Shown here piece after piece: positions 57,121 to 64,000 of a DNA stretch of 64,000 nucleotides. The position numbers and the translations under genes are program-made. Position 1 is the first letter of the stretch, and every line of letters begins with the position of its first letter. Under the pieces are notes generated by a model that was given only the letters and a program-made list of their open reading frames with translations, had not been told where the DNA came from and made no database searches. Origin of the DNA: CAVQKZ01 sp963837325 (lineage in GTDB: Bacteria; Actinomycetota; Actinomycetes; Mycobacteriales; Jatrophihabitantaceae); assembly GCA_963837325.1 (NCBI GenBank), contig CAWIMV010000002.1, positions 930,001 to 994,000 of the forward strand, given 5' to 3'.

Positions 57121-59442
57121 ATGGCCGAGAAAGCCAAGCCGCCCCAGGACTACTTGCTCGTCGAATTCGCCAAGGTCATGCTCCGCGACGAATTCCCGCT
57201 CGAGCCCTTGCTCGGCGTGGCCTTCGACCGCCTGAGCGGCCCCGCCGGGTTCCACCGCGCGGTCGTCTTCGCCCGTGCGGACACGACCGGTCCTTGGGAG
57301 GCGGTGGCGTCGGCCGGGGACGAGCTGTCGGCCTGGAGCGACGACAAGCTGGCCGCTCACCTCAATGTCATCGGCGAGCCGGCGAGCCCGGACGGTCTGC
57401 TGCTGGCCCCGTTGCGCACGACCGGTCCTCAGGTCGGCGTGCTGGTCCTCGTGGGCGCCGACGCAACCAAGACGGTCTCGGTGGATCCCGGAGTCCTGAT
57501 GGGACTGTCGCTGTGCCTGGCCGGCGCGATCCACCGCGAGATCGCGCAGCGCGATCGCCTCTTCTCCGAGCGATCGACCAAGGCGATCCGGCGCTTGTTC
57601 GAGGAGGGCTCTCGCGCGGGCAATGTCGAGGAAGCCGGCAAGGTAGTGGCCCGGGTGGCAGCAGAGGCTTTCGAAACCGAACGGGCCGGCATGTACGTCA
57701 CCGACACGGCCGGCCTCATCACATTCGCGGTCGGCGTCGGCATATCTGCGGAGCTCAGCGACGCGCTGAGGGACTCGCTCATGGGCAAGGTCGCCGCAGA
57801 CTCGCCCGTCTGGCGCACGCTCGAGCGAAACGCGGGTCCCAGCCTGGTGGAGATCGCCAGCCCTGACGCGATCCGCCCGGGCGGCTTCGTCCAGACGCTC
57901 GCAATGCGGTCCTACGTCGCCATCCCCTTGCTGGCAGACGGCCGGCCGATGGGGATGGTGATCTGCGGGGACGCCACCCGCCAGCGCGCCTGGAGTGCGC
58001 GCGAAGCGGACCTGGCCAGGCAGTTCGCGCTCAAGGGTGCGCTGGTCGTGGACGCCGCTCGGCTTCGTGCGGCCGAGCGCGCGCAACTGGCCGCGGTGAC
58101 CCACCAGGCGTTTCACGACCGGCTGACCGGTCTGCCGAACCGCGCGCTGTTCCTCGACCGGGCCCAGCAGGCGCTCGCCCTGGCGATCCGCAATGGCACC
58201 GGCGTGGCGATGCTGCTGATCGACCTCGACGACTTCAAGCAGGTCAACGACACGCTCGGCCATCACTACGGCGATGTGCTCCTCCAGCAGGTCGCGCAAC
58301 GGCTACGGGCCATGCTGCGCGACAGCGATTCGGTCGCCCGCCTGGGCGGGGACGAGTTCGCGATCCTCGTGACCGGAGACGCCGGACTTGAGCAGGCGCG
58401 GTCGATCGCGGCCAAGGTCGAGGCCCAGATTGCCGTGCCCATCGACGTCGACGGGATCTCGGTGCAGGTCGTATCGAGCATCGGCATCGCGCTGTTCCCC
58501 GAGCACGGCCCCGACGCACGCGCGTTGGTCCGCTCGGCCGACACCGCGATGTACACCGCGAAGCGGTCCGGGTCGGGACCAACGGTCTACAACTCGTCGC
58601 AGTACCGCTCCACGCTGGACAAGCTGACGACCTTCACCGAGCTGCGGCACGCAATCGGCAACGACGAGTTGCGGCTGCACTACCAACCCAAGCTCAACCT
58701 CCGCACCAACACGATCAGCGGCGTCGAAGCGCTGATCCGGTGGCAGCACCCGGTGCGCGGCTTGCTCGGCCCCGATCAATTCCTGTCCGTGGCCGAATCG
58801 ACCGGGCTGATCGATCCGCTGACGGAGTGGGTGCTGACCGCGGCGGTGGCGCAGTGGACGCGGTGGAACCAGACCGACGTGCCGCTCGACCTCGCCGTGA
58901 ACGTGTCAGCCCGCAACCTGCTCAACACCGGCTTCTTCGACCAGCTCGCAGAGCTGCTGGAAGCTAGCGGCATCGCCCGGCATCTGATCCTGGAGATCAC
59001 GGAGACGGCCGTCATGCTCGAGCCGGAACGGGCCGCCCATCGGCTGGCCGACGTGCGCGCGCTCGGCGTGCGGATCAGCATGGATGATTTCGGGGCGGGC
59101 TACTCGTCCCTCACGCAGTTGCGCCAGTTGCCGTTGGACGAGCTCAAGATCGACCGCCTGCTCGTGCGCGACGTCGCGACCAACGAACTCGACGCCGCGG
59201 TGATGGACACGATCGTCGGACTCGGCCACCGCCTGCACCTCAATGTGGTGGCCGAAGGCGTCGAGGACGCCCGGACCCTCGACGTCGTACGCCAGCTCGG
59301 TTGCGACGACGCGCAGGGTTATCACATCGCGCGGCCGATGCTGGCCGAGCAGCTTTCCGTCCTGCGTTACGAGCCGGTGCGGGTTGCGCCGCTGCTGCCG
59401 CTGGCGGTCGGCGTACCGGTCGGGCCAGTGGCAACGACCTGA
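57121..59442 (+). CDS. GAF-GGDEF-EAL cyclic di-GMP protein
   Basis: This 773-residue protein has a GAF sensory domain (about 150-310), a GGDEF domain (DRLTGLPNRALFLDRA, LGGDEFAI near residue 408) and an EAL domain (GVEALIRWQHP near 535, DDFGAGYSSLTQLRQ, DELKIDR and VVAEGVED). GGDEF keeps Gly-Gly-Asp-Glu-Phe and EAL keeps Glu-Ala-Leu, so both diguanylate cyclase and phosphodiesterase activities are possible; one may regulate the other. No transmembrane segment is seen. ATG 57121 has AAGGGA upstream. Confidence 0.94.
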   Translation: MAEKAKPPQDYLLVEFAKVMLRDEFPLEPLLGVAFDRLSGPAGFHRAVVFARADTTGPWEAVASAGDELSAWSDDKLAAHLNVIGEPASPDGLLLAPLRTTGPQVGVLVLVGADATKTVSVDPGVLMGLSLCLAGAIHREIAQRDRLFSERSTKAIRRLFEEGSRAGNVEEAGKVVARVAAEAFETERAGMYVTDTAGLITFAVGVGISAELSDALRDSLMGKVAADSPVWRTLERNAGPSLVEIASPDAIRPGGFVQTLAMRSYVAIPLLADGRPMGMVICGDATRQRAWSAREADLARQFALKGALVVDAARLRAAERAQLAAVTHQAFHDRLTGLPNRALFLDRAQQALALAIRNGTGVAMLLIDLDDFKQVNDTLGHHYGDVLLQQVAQRLRAMLRDSDSVARLGGDEFAILVTGDAGLEQARSIAAKVEAQIAVPIDVDGISVQVVSSIGIALFPEHGPDARALVRSADTAMYTAKRSGSGPTVYNSSQYRSTLDKLTTFTELRHAIGNDELRLHYQPKLNLRTNTISGVEALIRWQHPVRGLLGPDQFLSVAESTGLIDPLTEWVLTAAVAQWTRWNQTDVPLDLAVNVSARNLLNTGFFDQLAELLEASGIARHLILEITETAVMLEPERAAHRLADVRALGVRISMDDFGAGYSSLTQLRQLPLDELKIDRLLVRDVATNELDAAVMDTIVGLGHRLHLNVVAEGVEDARTLDVVRQLGCDDAQGYHIARPMLAEQLSVLRYEPVRVAPLLPLAVGVPVGPVATT

Positions 59443-59457
59443 CGTTCGCACGACGGG

Positions 59458-59880
59458 TCAGGCCAGCCCGTGCGCCCGCAACCAGGTCGTCGCCCGGCGG
59501 GTGGACGCCCTCGACAGCCAGGCGTCCTGCACCAGTTCGGTCAGCTCTTGCCGGCTGAGCTCACCGAGCCGGCTGGCACGCACGAGCACGGAAGGGTGAC
59601 CGTCGAAGCGGGGCGTCGTGAAGTACGGAGTGGCCGGATCGTCCACCAGTGCCTGCTTGTCGGCCTCGGACGGCACCCAGAACATGATCACATCGGGGTA
59701 GCGCTGCCCGGTCCGCTGATCGGCGGCGTCCGGGCGCGGCGTACGGAAGAATACGAACGACTTGCCACCCACCTGGTAGACGGGGTTGCCGGCACTTCCG
59801 GAGGTGACCGTGACGTGCGGCATGGCCAGCGCCAGCTCATGCACGTCCGCTACCGAGGCGCGGCGCCGCCCACCCGACAC
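59458..59880 (-). CDS. MmcQ/YjbR family DNA-binding-like protein
   Basis: This 140-residue protein has the YjbR/MmcQ fold, with KSFVFFRTPRPD, YFTTPRFDGHPSVLVRASRLGEL and a C-terminal helix WLRAHGLA. Members are small cytosolic proteins, some of which bind DNA; function unclear. The GTG at 59880 is the likely start. It converges on the c-di-GMP gene with a 15-base gap. Confidence 0.86.
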   Translation of the reverse strand: MSGGRRRASVADVHELALAMPHVTVTSGSAGNPVYQVGGKSFVFFRTPRPDAADQRTGQRYPDVIMFWVPSEADKQALVDDPATPYFTTPRFDGHPSVLVRASRLGELSRQELTELVQDAWLSRASTRRATTWLRAHGLA

Positions 59881-59967
59881 GCGGCCCAGCCTAGATGTCG
59901 CGTCGGCTGGTCCCGGATCGGCGGGGGCCGGTGATAGCCGGCGGGGACGGGCGGGCACGATGGCGGC

Positions 59968-60378
59968 ATGAGCGATTCAGGCGTGTTCGGAGACAGCGTG
60001 TACGAGGGCGGCGACCCGGTTGAGGACACCGAGAACCTCGACCCGATCGAAGACCTGACGGGTGACGACCCGGACGAGAACATGCAGACGGGCTACAGCC
60101 CGCCGGACCGCGAACCGCACCACCTCCGCGACGCGCCGACCCCGTTCGAGGAGAGCCAGGGCCCCTCGCTGGACGAGCGCCTATCCGAAGAGGTGCCGGA
60201 CGTCACGGAGGACGACATCTTCGACGCAGACGCCGAGCCGCGCGCGGGCCGCCTCGTGGCACCGGACGAAGGTGCCCACAGCGACGAGGAGGCCGACGAA
60301 ATCGCGACCGACGTCGGGCCGGCCGGATACGCGTCCAGCGCCGAGGAGGCCGCGGTCCACATCGTCGACGAGCCTTAG
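59968..60378 (+). CDS. DUF5709 family protein
   Basis: This 136-residue acidic protein has the DUF5709 pattern: GVFGDSVYEGGDPVEDTENL, a mid DDPDENMQTGYSPPDREP, and SLDERLSEEVPDV. It is rich in Asp and Glu and probably disordered. No function is known in actinobacteria. ATG 59968 follows a good spacing to GGCGGC-like sequence, with no strong RBS. Its stop lies 20 bases before the MBL gene. Confidence 0.85.
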   Translation: MSDSGVFGDSVYEGGDPVEDTENLDPIEDLTGDDPDENMQTGYSPPDREPHHLRDAPTPFEESQGPSLDERLSEEVPDVTEDDIFDADAEPRAGRLVAPDEGAHSDEEADEIATDVGPAGYASSAEEAAVHIVDEP

Positions 60379-60398
60379 CCGGAAAGGGATCGATCCTG

Positions 60399-61040
60399 AT
60401 GCAGTTGACCAAGTTCAGCCACTCGTGCGTGCGGCTTGACGACGGCGACCGATCGCTGGTCATCGATCCCGGAACGTTAAGCGAAGTCGAGGAAGCTCTC
60501 GACGGGGCGGGTGGGGTGTTGATCACCCATGAGCACCCGGACCACCTCGACGCCGATCGGCTGCGCGCGGCGGCGGCCCGTGACCCGCGGCTGCGCATCT
60601 GGGCCCCGGCCTCGGTGACGGCCGCGCTCGGCGACCTGGGCCAGCAGGTCGCCGCCGTGTCGCCGGGGGAGTCGCTTTCCGCTGTCGGCTTCTCAGTGCG
60701 CACCTTCGGCGGCCAGCACGCGCTGATCCACCCGACCGTGCCGATGATCGCCAACCTCGGCTACCTGGTCGAGGAGTCCGTCTATCACCCGGGCGACTCG
60801 CTCATCGTCCCGCCGGTTCCGGTGTCGGTGCTGCTGGCGCCGATTCACGCGCCCTGGTCGAAGACGGCCGAGGTGATCGACTTCGTGGTCTCGGTGCGGG
60901 CGCCGCAGGTGTACCAGATTCACGACGGACTGTTGAACGACGCCGGGATGGGGTTCGTCGAAGCCCACGTGACGCGGATCGGGGCGGAGCACGGCAGCGC
61001 GTTCCGCCACCTCAAGCCCCGCGAGTCCGTCGCCGTCTGA
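60399..61040 (+). CDS. MBL-fold metal-dependent hydrolase (UlaG-like)
   Basis: This 213-residue metallo-beta-lactamase fold protein opens with TKFSHSCVRLDDGDRSLVID and has the metal motif ITHEHPDHLDADR with a HxHxDH pattern. A late His lies in YQIHDGLL. It is close to UlaG-like hydrolases for esters or lactones; the substrate is unknown. GGAAAGGG lies about ten bases before the ATG. It is likely co-transcribed with the DUF5709 gene. A long hairpin follows its stop. Confidence 0.9.
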   Translation: MQLTKFSHSCVRLDDGDRSLVIDPGTLSEVEEALDGAGGVLITHEHPDHLDADRLRAAAARDPRLRIWAPASVTAALGDLGQQVAAVSPGESLSAVGFSVRTFGGQHALIHPTVPMIANLGYLVEESVYHPGDSLIVPPVPVSVLLAPIHAPWSKTAEVIDFVVSVRAPQVYQIHDGLLNDAGMGFVEAHVTRIGAEHGSAFRHLKPRESVAV

Positions 61041-61053
61041 GCCGCGCCCCCCT

Positions 61054-61125
61054 CGCCGAGTGGTCACTTGCGCGTCGGGTGGCCACTTATAGCTGACCAC
61101 TCGACGCGTAAGTGACCACTCGGCG
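61054..61125. terminator. Long hairpin between convergent genes, bidirectional terminator-like
   Basis: Arms of 32 bases with three mismatches (beginning CGCCGAGTGGTCACTTGCGC) surround an eight-base loop CTTATAGC. The site lies 14 bases after the MBL gene and 25 bases after the GYD gene, so it can terminate both. The arm length is greater than a normal terminator and may be a dispersed palindrome. Confidence 0.75.
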
Positions 61126-61149
61126 AAGCGGCAGCGGCGGGGGCCCGCC

Positions 61150-61473
61150 CTACGAGCCCGGCGGCGCGTAGTCGACGGCCAGCTTGGTTGCCTCGTCCAC
61201 CTCGTCGGCGGAGAGCAGGACGACGGTCTCGTAGCGCGCCATGGCTCCGGAGGAACCCACGGTTGCCGCCATTGCCGCCGCGGCGACGTTGCCGGGAGCA
61301 TCCACGGTGACGTACACGTCGTCGCCGCCGAACGCGAAGTAGAACGATTCGACCGATCCGCCGACGCCGGCGATTGCCTTCTTTACGGCGTCGACTCGAC
61401 TGTTCCCGCCGGCCTTCATTACGCCCTTGATTCCGTCGGAATTGTAGGAGGCTTTGATGAGATATTTCGCCAC
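61150..61473 (-). CDS. GYD domain protein
   Basis: This 107-residue protein carries a GYD domain: KYLIKASYNSDGIKGVMKAGG, then FYFAFGGDDVYVTVDAP and a GYD-like tail. Members form alpha-beta plait dimers and have unknown function. GTG 61473 has AAGGAG seven bases upstream. It converges on the MBL gene. Confidence 0.88.
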   Translation of the reverse strand: MAKYLIKASYNSDGIKGVMKAGGNSRVDAVKKAIAGVGGSVESFYFAFGGDDVYVTVDAPGNVAAAAMAATVGSSGAMARYETVVLLSADEVDEATKLAVDYAPPGS

Positions 61474-61856
61474 GGCCCGCTCCTTGATTGTCGGTGGCTC
61501 ATTGAAGCGCTCGGCACCCGTCCAGGTCAATGGATCCCGGCGTGTCAGGGCGACGGCGGACGCATAACGGATCATTCGGTGCGCAATTCTCAGATGCTTT
61601 GTCAGACAAAATGTTGAAAGTTTGGGAATTTGAAATCGCGTTGACGCGGACGGATTAGCCGGACCGCATTGCCGAATCACCAACACCGGGTGCCAACCGG
61701 TCAGGCGTTGACCGGGATGGGCCGGCGCCGACCTCGTGCCGGTCGTCCCCGCGTGAGGCCCGTGTCATCCGCGGCTGCCCGTGGCTGCGAACAGCAATGA
61801 AGCAGTATTGAGCCTCCGCCGCCCGTCGCTGCGGGCCGCGCATTCGGAGGACTGCC
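61474..61856. other. Intergenic region without recognised gene or signal
   Basis: The 383-base gap between the divergent GYD and YcxB-like genes shows no supported gene, repeat unit or RNA. It is AT-richer near 61570-61640 (ATTTGAAATC), which suits a promoter region. Nothing further is supported. Confidence 0.4.
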
Positions 61857-62342
61857 ATGGAGATCGAGGCCGAGGTGTCGATGGACCGCCAGCTGCTGAC
61901 CCAGGTGGTGCGGGCCGCCTACCAGCGGACGTTCGTGCGGCTGCGGATCCTCGGCTTCGGGGTCGTAGTGTGCGGCGCCGTCGCCAGCTGGCTGAGCGAC
62001 ACCCGATGGGTGGGGGCGGCAATCGTGCTCATCGGCCTGCTCAATCTCGCCATGCCCGAGCTCATCCTGGCGGTGTCCTACCGCCGGCTGCGGCGGGTCA
62101 GTGACCAGCACTGGACGTATCGCATCACGACCGAGGACATCACCGAGTCGACCCCGATGTTCAGCTCGACCCGGCCGTGGAGCGGTGTCCGGCGAGTGAC
62201 CGAGACGCCGGATCTCTGGCTGCTGCGCACCCAGCTCGGCGGCATCATCGGCCTGCCCAAGCGGGCCTTCACGCCCGAACAGGCCCGCCAGCTCCGCGGC
62301 ATCCTGTCCCAGCGCGGGCTGGCCGAAGCCGTACGGCAGTAA
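61857..62342 (+). CDS. YcxB-like membrane protein
   Basis: This 161-residue protein has two transmembrane helices (LRILGFGVVVCGAVASWL and VGAAIVLIGLLNLAMPELIL), then a YcxB-like C-terminal domain with WTYRITTEDITESTPMFSSTRPWSGVRRV. The YcxB C-terminal domain is common in bacteria and of unknown role. GGAGG lies eight bases before the ATG. It precedes the AlkB gene by 28 bases on the same strand and may be co-transcribed. Confidence 0.83.
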   Translation: MEIEAEVSMDRQLLTQVVRAAYQRTFVRLRILGFGVVVCGAVASWLSDTRWVGAAIVLIGLLNLAMPELILAVSYRRLRRVSDQHWTYRITTEDITESTPMFSSTRPWSGVRRVTETPDLWLLRTQLGGIIGLPKRAFTPEQARQLRGILSQRGLAEAVRQ

Positions 62343-62370
62343 CCGAACGCACGTTTGATAGCATGACCGG

Positions 62371-63003
62371 ATGACGGCGGTATTCCAAGGCTCCCTGCTC
62401 GACGTCGGCGACGAGGTCGAGCCCGGACCGCTCGGCGACACGGTCCGGCGCACCCAGCTCAGCCGCGGCGCCTGGCTCGACGTGCGCCGGGGCTGGATTG
62501 CCGGTGCCGACGCCCTGTTCGACCGACTCGTCGAGGTCGTGCCCTGGCAGGCGGAACGCCGGATGATGTACGAACGGGTCGTCGACGTCCCGCGGCTGCT
62601 GTGTTTCTACGGCGAGGGCGAGGCCCTGCCCGACCCAGCGCTCGCCGCGGCGAAGGCAATGCTCGACACGCATTACGCCGATGAACTCGGCGAGCCGTTC
62701 GTCACCGCCGGGCTGTGCCTCTACCGCGACGGCCGCGACAGCGTCGCCTGGCACGGCGACCGCATCGGGCGCAGCCGCACCGAAGACACGATGGTCGCGA
62801 TCATCTCCGTCGGTGACCCGCGCACCCTGGCCCTGCGTCCCCGCGGCGGAGGTGGGCCGACGCTGCGGCAGGAGCTCGGCCACGGCGACCTCATCGTCAT
62901 GGGCGGAAGCTGCCAGCGAACGTGGGAGCACGCCGTGCCGAAGACCGCGCGTCCGGTCGGGCCGCGGATCAGCATCCAATTCCGTACCCGTGGCGTGCGC
63001 TGA
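62371..63003 (+). CDS. AlkB-like 2OG-Fe(II) DNA/RNA demethylase
   Basis: This 210-residue protein has the AlkB core: iron ligands H128 and D130 in WHGDRIG, H187 in TWEHAVPK, and RISIQFR for 2-oxoglutarate binding. AlkB enzymes repair 1-methyladenine and 3-methylcytosine by oxidative demethylation. Full active-site residues suggest activity. The ATG has weak upstream spacing. It follows the YcxB-like gene by 28 bases. Confidence 0.93.
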   Translation: MTAVFQGSLLDVGDEVEPGPLGDTVRRTQLSRGAWLDVRRGWIAGADALFDRLVEVVPWQAERRMMYERVVDVPRLLCFYGEGEALPDPALAAAKAMLDTHYADELGEPFVTAGLCLYRDGRDSVAWHGDRIGRSRTEDTMVAIISVGDPRTLALRPRGGGGPTLRQELGHGDLIVMGGSCQRTWEHAVPKTARPVGPRISIQFRTRGVR

Positions 63004-63046
63004 TCCGGTTGAATGGTTCGCACCGGCCGGTCAGAAGGGTGGCGCG

Positions 63047-63643
63047 ATGGCGATCTTTTCTCCTGGATTTCACGGCCGTCGCAACACCGACGTGCAGTTG
63101 CCGCCGGGCCAGTACCTGACCGAAGACTTCCCGGTGCTGTCAGCCGGACCCACGCCCCGGGTCCCGCTCGACCAGTGGCAGTTCGTCATCACCAACGAGC
63201 TCGGCAAGAAGTACGAGTGGTCCTGGGCGCAGTTGCAGGCGCTGCCGCAAGAGACGCCGACGGCCGACATTCACTGCGTCACCCGGTGGTCGAAGCTCGC
63301 GACGTCCTGGCAGGGCGTCTCGCTCGACACCCTCATGGCCGACGTCGAGACGACGGCCGACTACGCGATGGCCCACTCCTACGGCGGCTACACCACCAAC
63401 CTGCCGCTCGAGGATCTGCTCGACGGCCAAGCCTGGATCGTGCACCAGTTCGAGGGCGAAGACCTGCCGTCGGAGCACGGCGGCCCGGCCCGGATGATCG
63501 TGCCGCACCTCTACTTCTGGAAATCGGCCAAGTGGGTCCGCGGCCTCGAGCTGATGCTGCAGGACGAGCCCGGCTTCTGGGAGACCGCCGGCTACCACGA
63601 CTACGGGGACCCATGGCGCGAGCAGCGGTATCAGGGCGACTAG
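63047..63643 (+). CDS. Sulfite oxidase-like molybdopterin oxidoreductase
   Basis: This 198-residue protein matches the SUOX-like oxidoreductase family: HCVTRWSKLATSWQGVSLDTL has the Cys that ligates molybdenum, and SYGGYTTNLPLEDLLDG follows. It lacks the Mo-cofactor dimerisation domain of full sulfite oxidases, so it is a short YedY-like form without a twin-arginine signal. ATG 63047 has AGAAGGG eight bases upstream. It overlaps the next FAD-binding gene by 31 bases, which may supply electrons. Confidence 0.9.
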   Translation: MAIFSPGFHGRRNTDVQLPPGQYLTEDFPVLSAGPTPRVPLDQWQFVITNELGKKYEWSWAQLQALPQETPTADIHCVTRWSKLATSWQGVSLDTLMADVETTADYAMAHSYGGYTTNLPLEDLLDGQAWIVHQFEGEDLPSEHGGPARMIVPHLYFWKSAKWVRGLELMLQDEPGFWETAGYHDYGDPWREQRYQGD

Positions 63644-64000
63644 GCGGCCGGCTGGTCTGGCGCAGCGCCACGCTGGTCGAGTACCGCGACGAGACGCCCA
63701 GTGCCCGCACGCTGGTGCTCGAGGTTGCCGATTGGCCGGGCCATCTCGCCGGCCAGCACGTCGACGTCCGGCTTACGGCCGAAGACGGCTACCAGGCCGT
63801 ACGCAGCTACTCACTGGCCCAACCGGCCGCGGCCGATCGCATCGCCATCACGGTGCAGCGGGTGCCCGACGGCGAGGTGTCGCCGTACCTGACCGGCGGG
63901 CTGGCGGTCGGCGACGCGATCGAGCTCCGCGGCCCGCTCGGCGGGTGGTTCGTGTGGCGGCCGGACGACACGGATCCGGTGCTTTTGGTGGCCGGCGGTT
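63613..64000 (+). CDS. FAD/NAD-binding oxidoreductase, partial (cut by window end)
   Basis: About 129 residues are visible. VRSYSLAQPA is the FAD-binding RxYS motif, and LRGPLGGWF and LLVAGG begin the NADPH-binding domain, as in ferredoxin reductase-type flavoproteins. The frame opens at ATG 63613, inside the preceding sulfite-oxidase-like gene (31-base overlap), so the pair is coupled. It probably passes electrons to or from that molybdoprotein. The C-terminus is beyond the window. Confidence 0.85.
   Translation, partial: MARAAVSGRLGGRLVWRSATLVEYRDETPSARTLVLEVADWPGHLAGQHVDVRLTAEDGYQAVRSYSLAQPAAADRIAITVQRVPDGEVSPYLTGGLAVGDAIELRGPLGGWFVWRPDDTDPVLLVAGG

Noticed and set aside
56245..58299. Long minus-strand open frame opposite the oxidoreductase and GGDEF genes
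   Set aside because: It spans two clear plus-strand genes and their gap and has the His/Arg/Gln-rich composition of an antisense shadow.

Overview
The window is a high-GC chromosomal segment of an actinomycete. GTG starts are frequent, genes overlap by 1-4 bases, several mRNAs look leaderless, and actinobacterial marker families are present: SepH, DUF3263 with a LytR_C protein, DUF3027, DUF2530, DUF5709, DUF222-HNH, an XPB-type helicase and a CIRCE-controlled groEL. It carries mqnB and mqnD of the futalosine menaquinone route, which argues against a mycobacterium or corynebacterium and fits groups such as Frankiales/Jatrophihabitans-like, Acidothermus or Streptomyces relatives. The species cannot be fixed from sequence reading alone.

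Layout. 0-6 kb: a 2OG-Fe(II) oxygenase, a DUF222-HNH protein, and a minus-strand operon of aldo/keto reductase, MFS permease and two acyl-CoA thioesterases. 6-11.3 kb: a secreted five-repeat/FnIII protein with a DUF4232 lipoprotein, then an acyl-CoA synthetase. 11.3-14.1 kb: a WXG100-like protein with an overlapping alpha/beta hydrolase, divergent from a DUF3263/LytR_C pair. 14.1-15.6 kb: threonine synthase behind a SAM-I riboswitch. 15.6-16.8 kb: a DUF559/AbiEi-like gene flanked on both sides by a palindromic repeat family. 17.2-19.1 kb: groEL with two CIRCE operators and a strong terminator. 19.3-22.6 kb: a GH26-like secreted enzyme with seven FnIII domains.

22.7-51 kb contains a block whose gene order resembles, from memory, M. 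tuberculosis Rv0861c-Rv0889c: XPB helicase, helicase-associated protein, cold-shock protein, MFS protein, DUF3027, DUF2530, MarR, SpoU methyltransferase, SepH, SerC and citrate synthase. mqnB-mqnD, a sigma/anti-sigma pair, a heterodimeric ABC exporter and other genes lie within it. 44.7-49 kb holds a VOC protein, an aldonolactone oxidase and a TetR-aldolase operon, followed by a 0.55-kb repeat array. 49-64 kb contains FMN reductase, citrate synthase, pdxH, several MFS exporters, aldose epimerase, a quinone-oxidoreductase-like gene, a GGDEF/EAL protein, small conserved proteins, AlkB, a sulfite-oxidase-like molybdoprotein and the start of its probable FAD reductase partner (cut by the window end).

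The most unusual signal is a family of palindromic repeats whose arm carries TTTTCCCCGCTGGTGACCGG. Five paired units have exactly the same 57-base core (63 bases with the outer CAT/ATG). Many single arms recur about 31 bases apart. One 63-base copy sits in frame at the 3' end of a TetR gene and supplies 21 of its codons. Clusters bracket a DUF559 endonuclease-like gene in a way that recalls REP/RAYT units. About 25 arms occur at three loci. This family is the best candidate here for an undescribed element.
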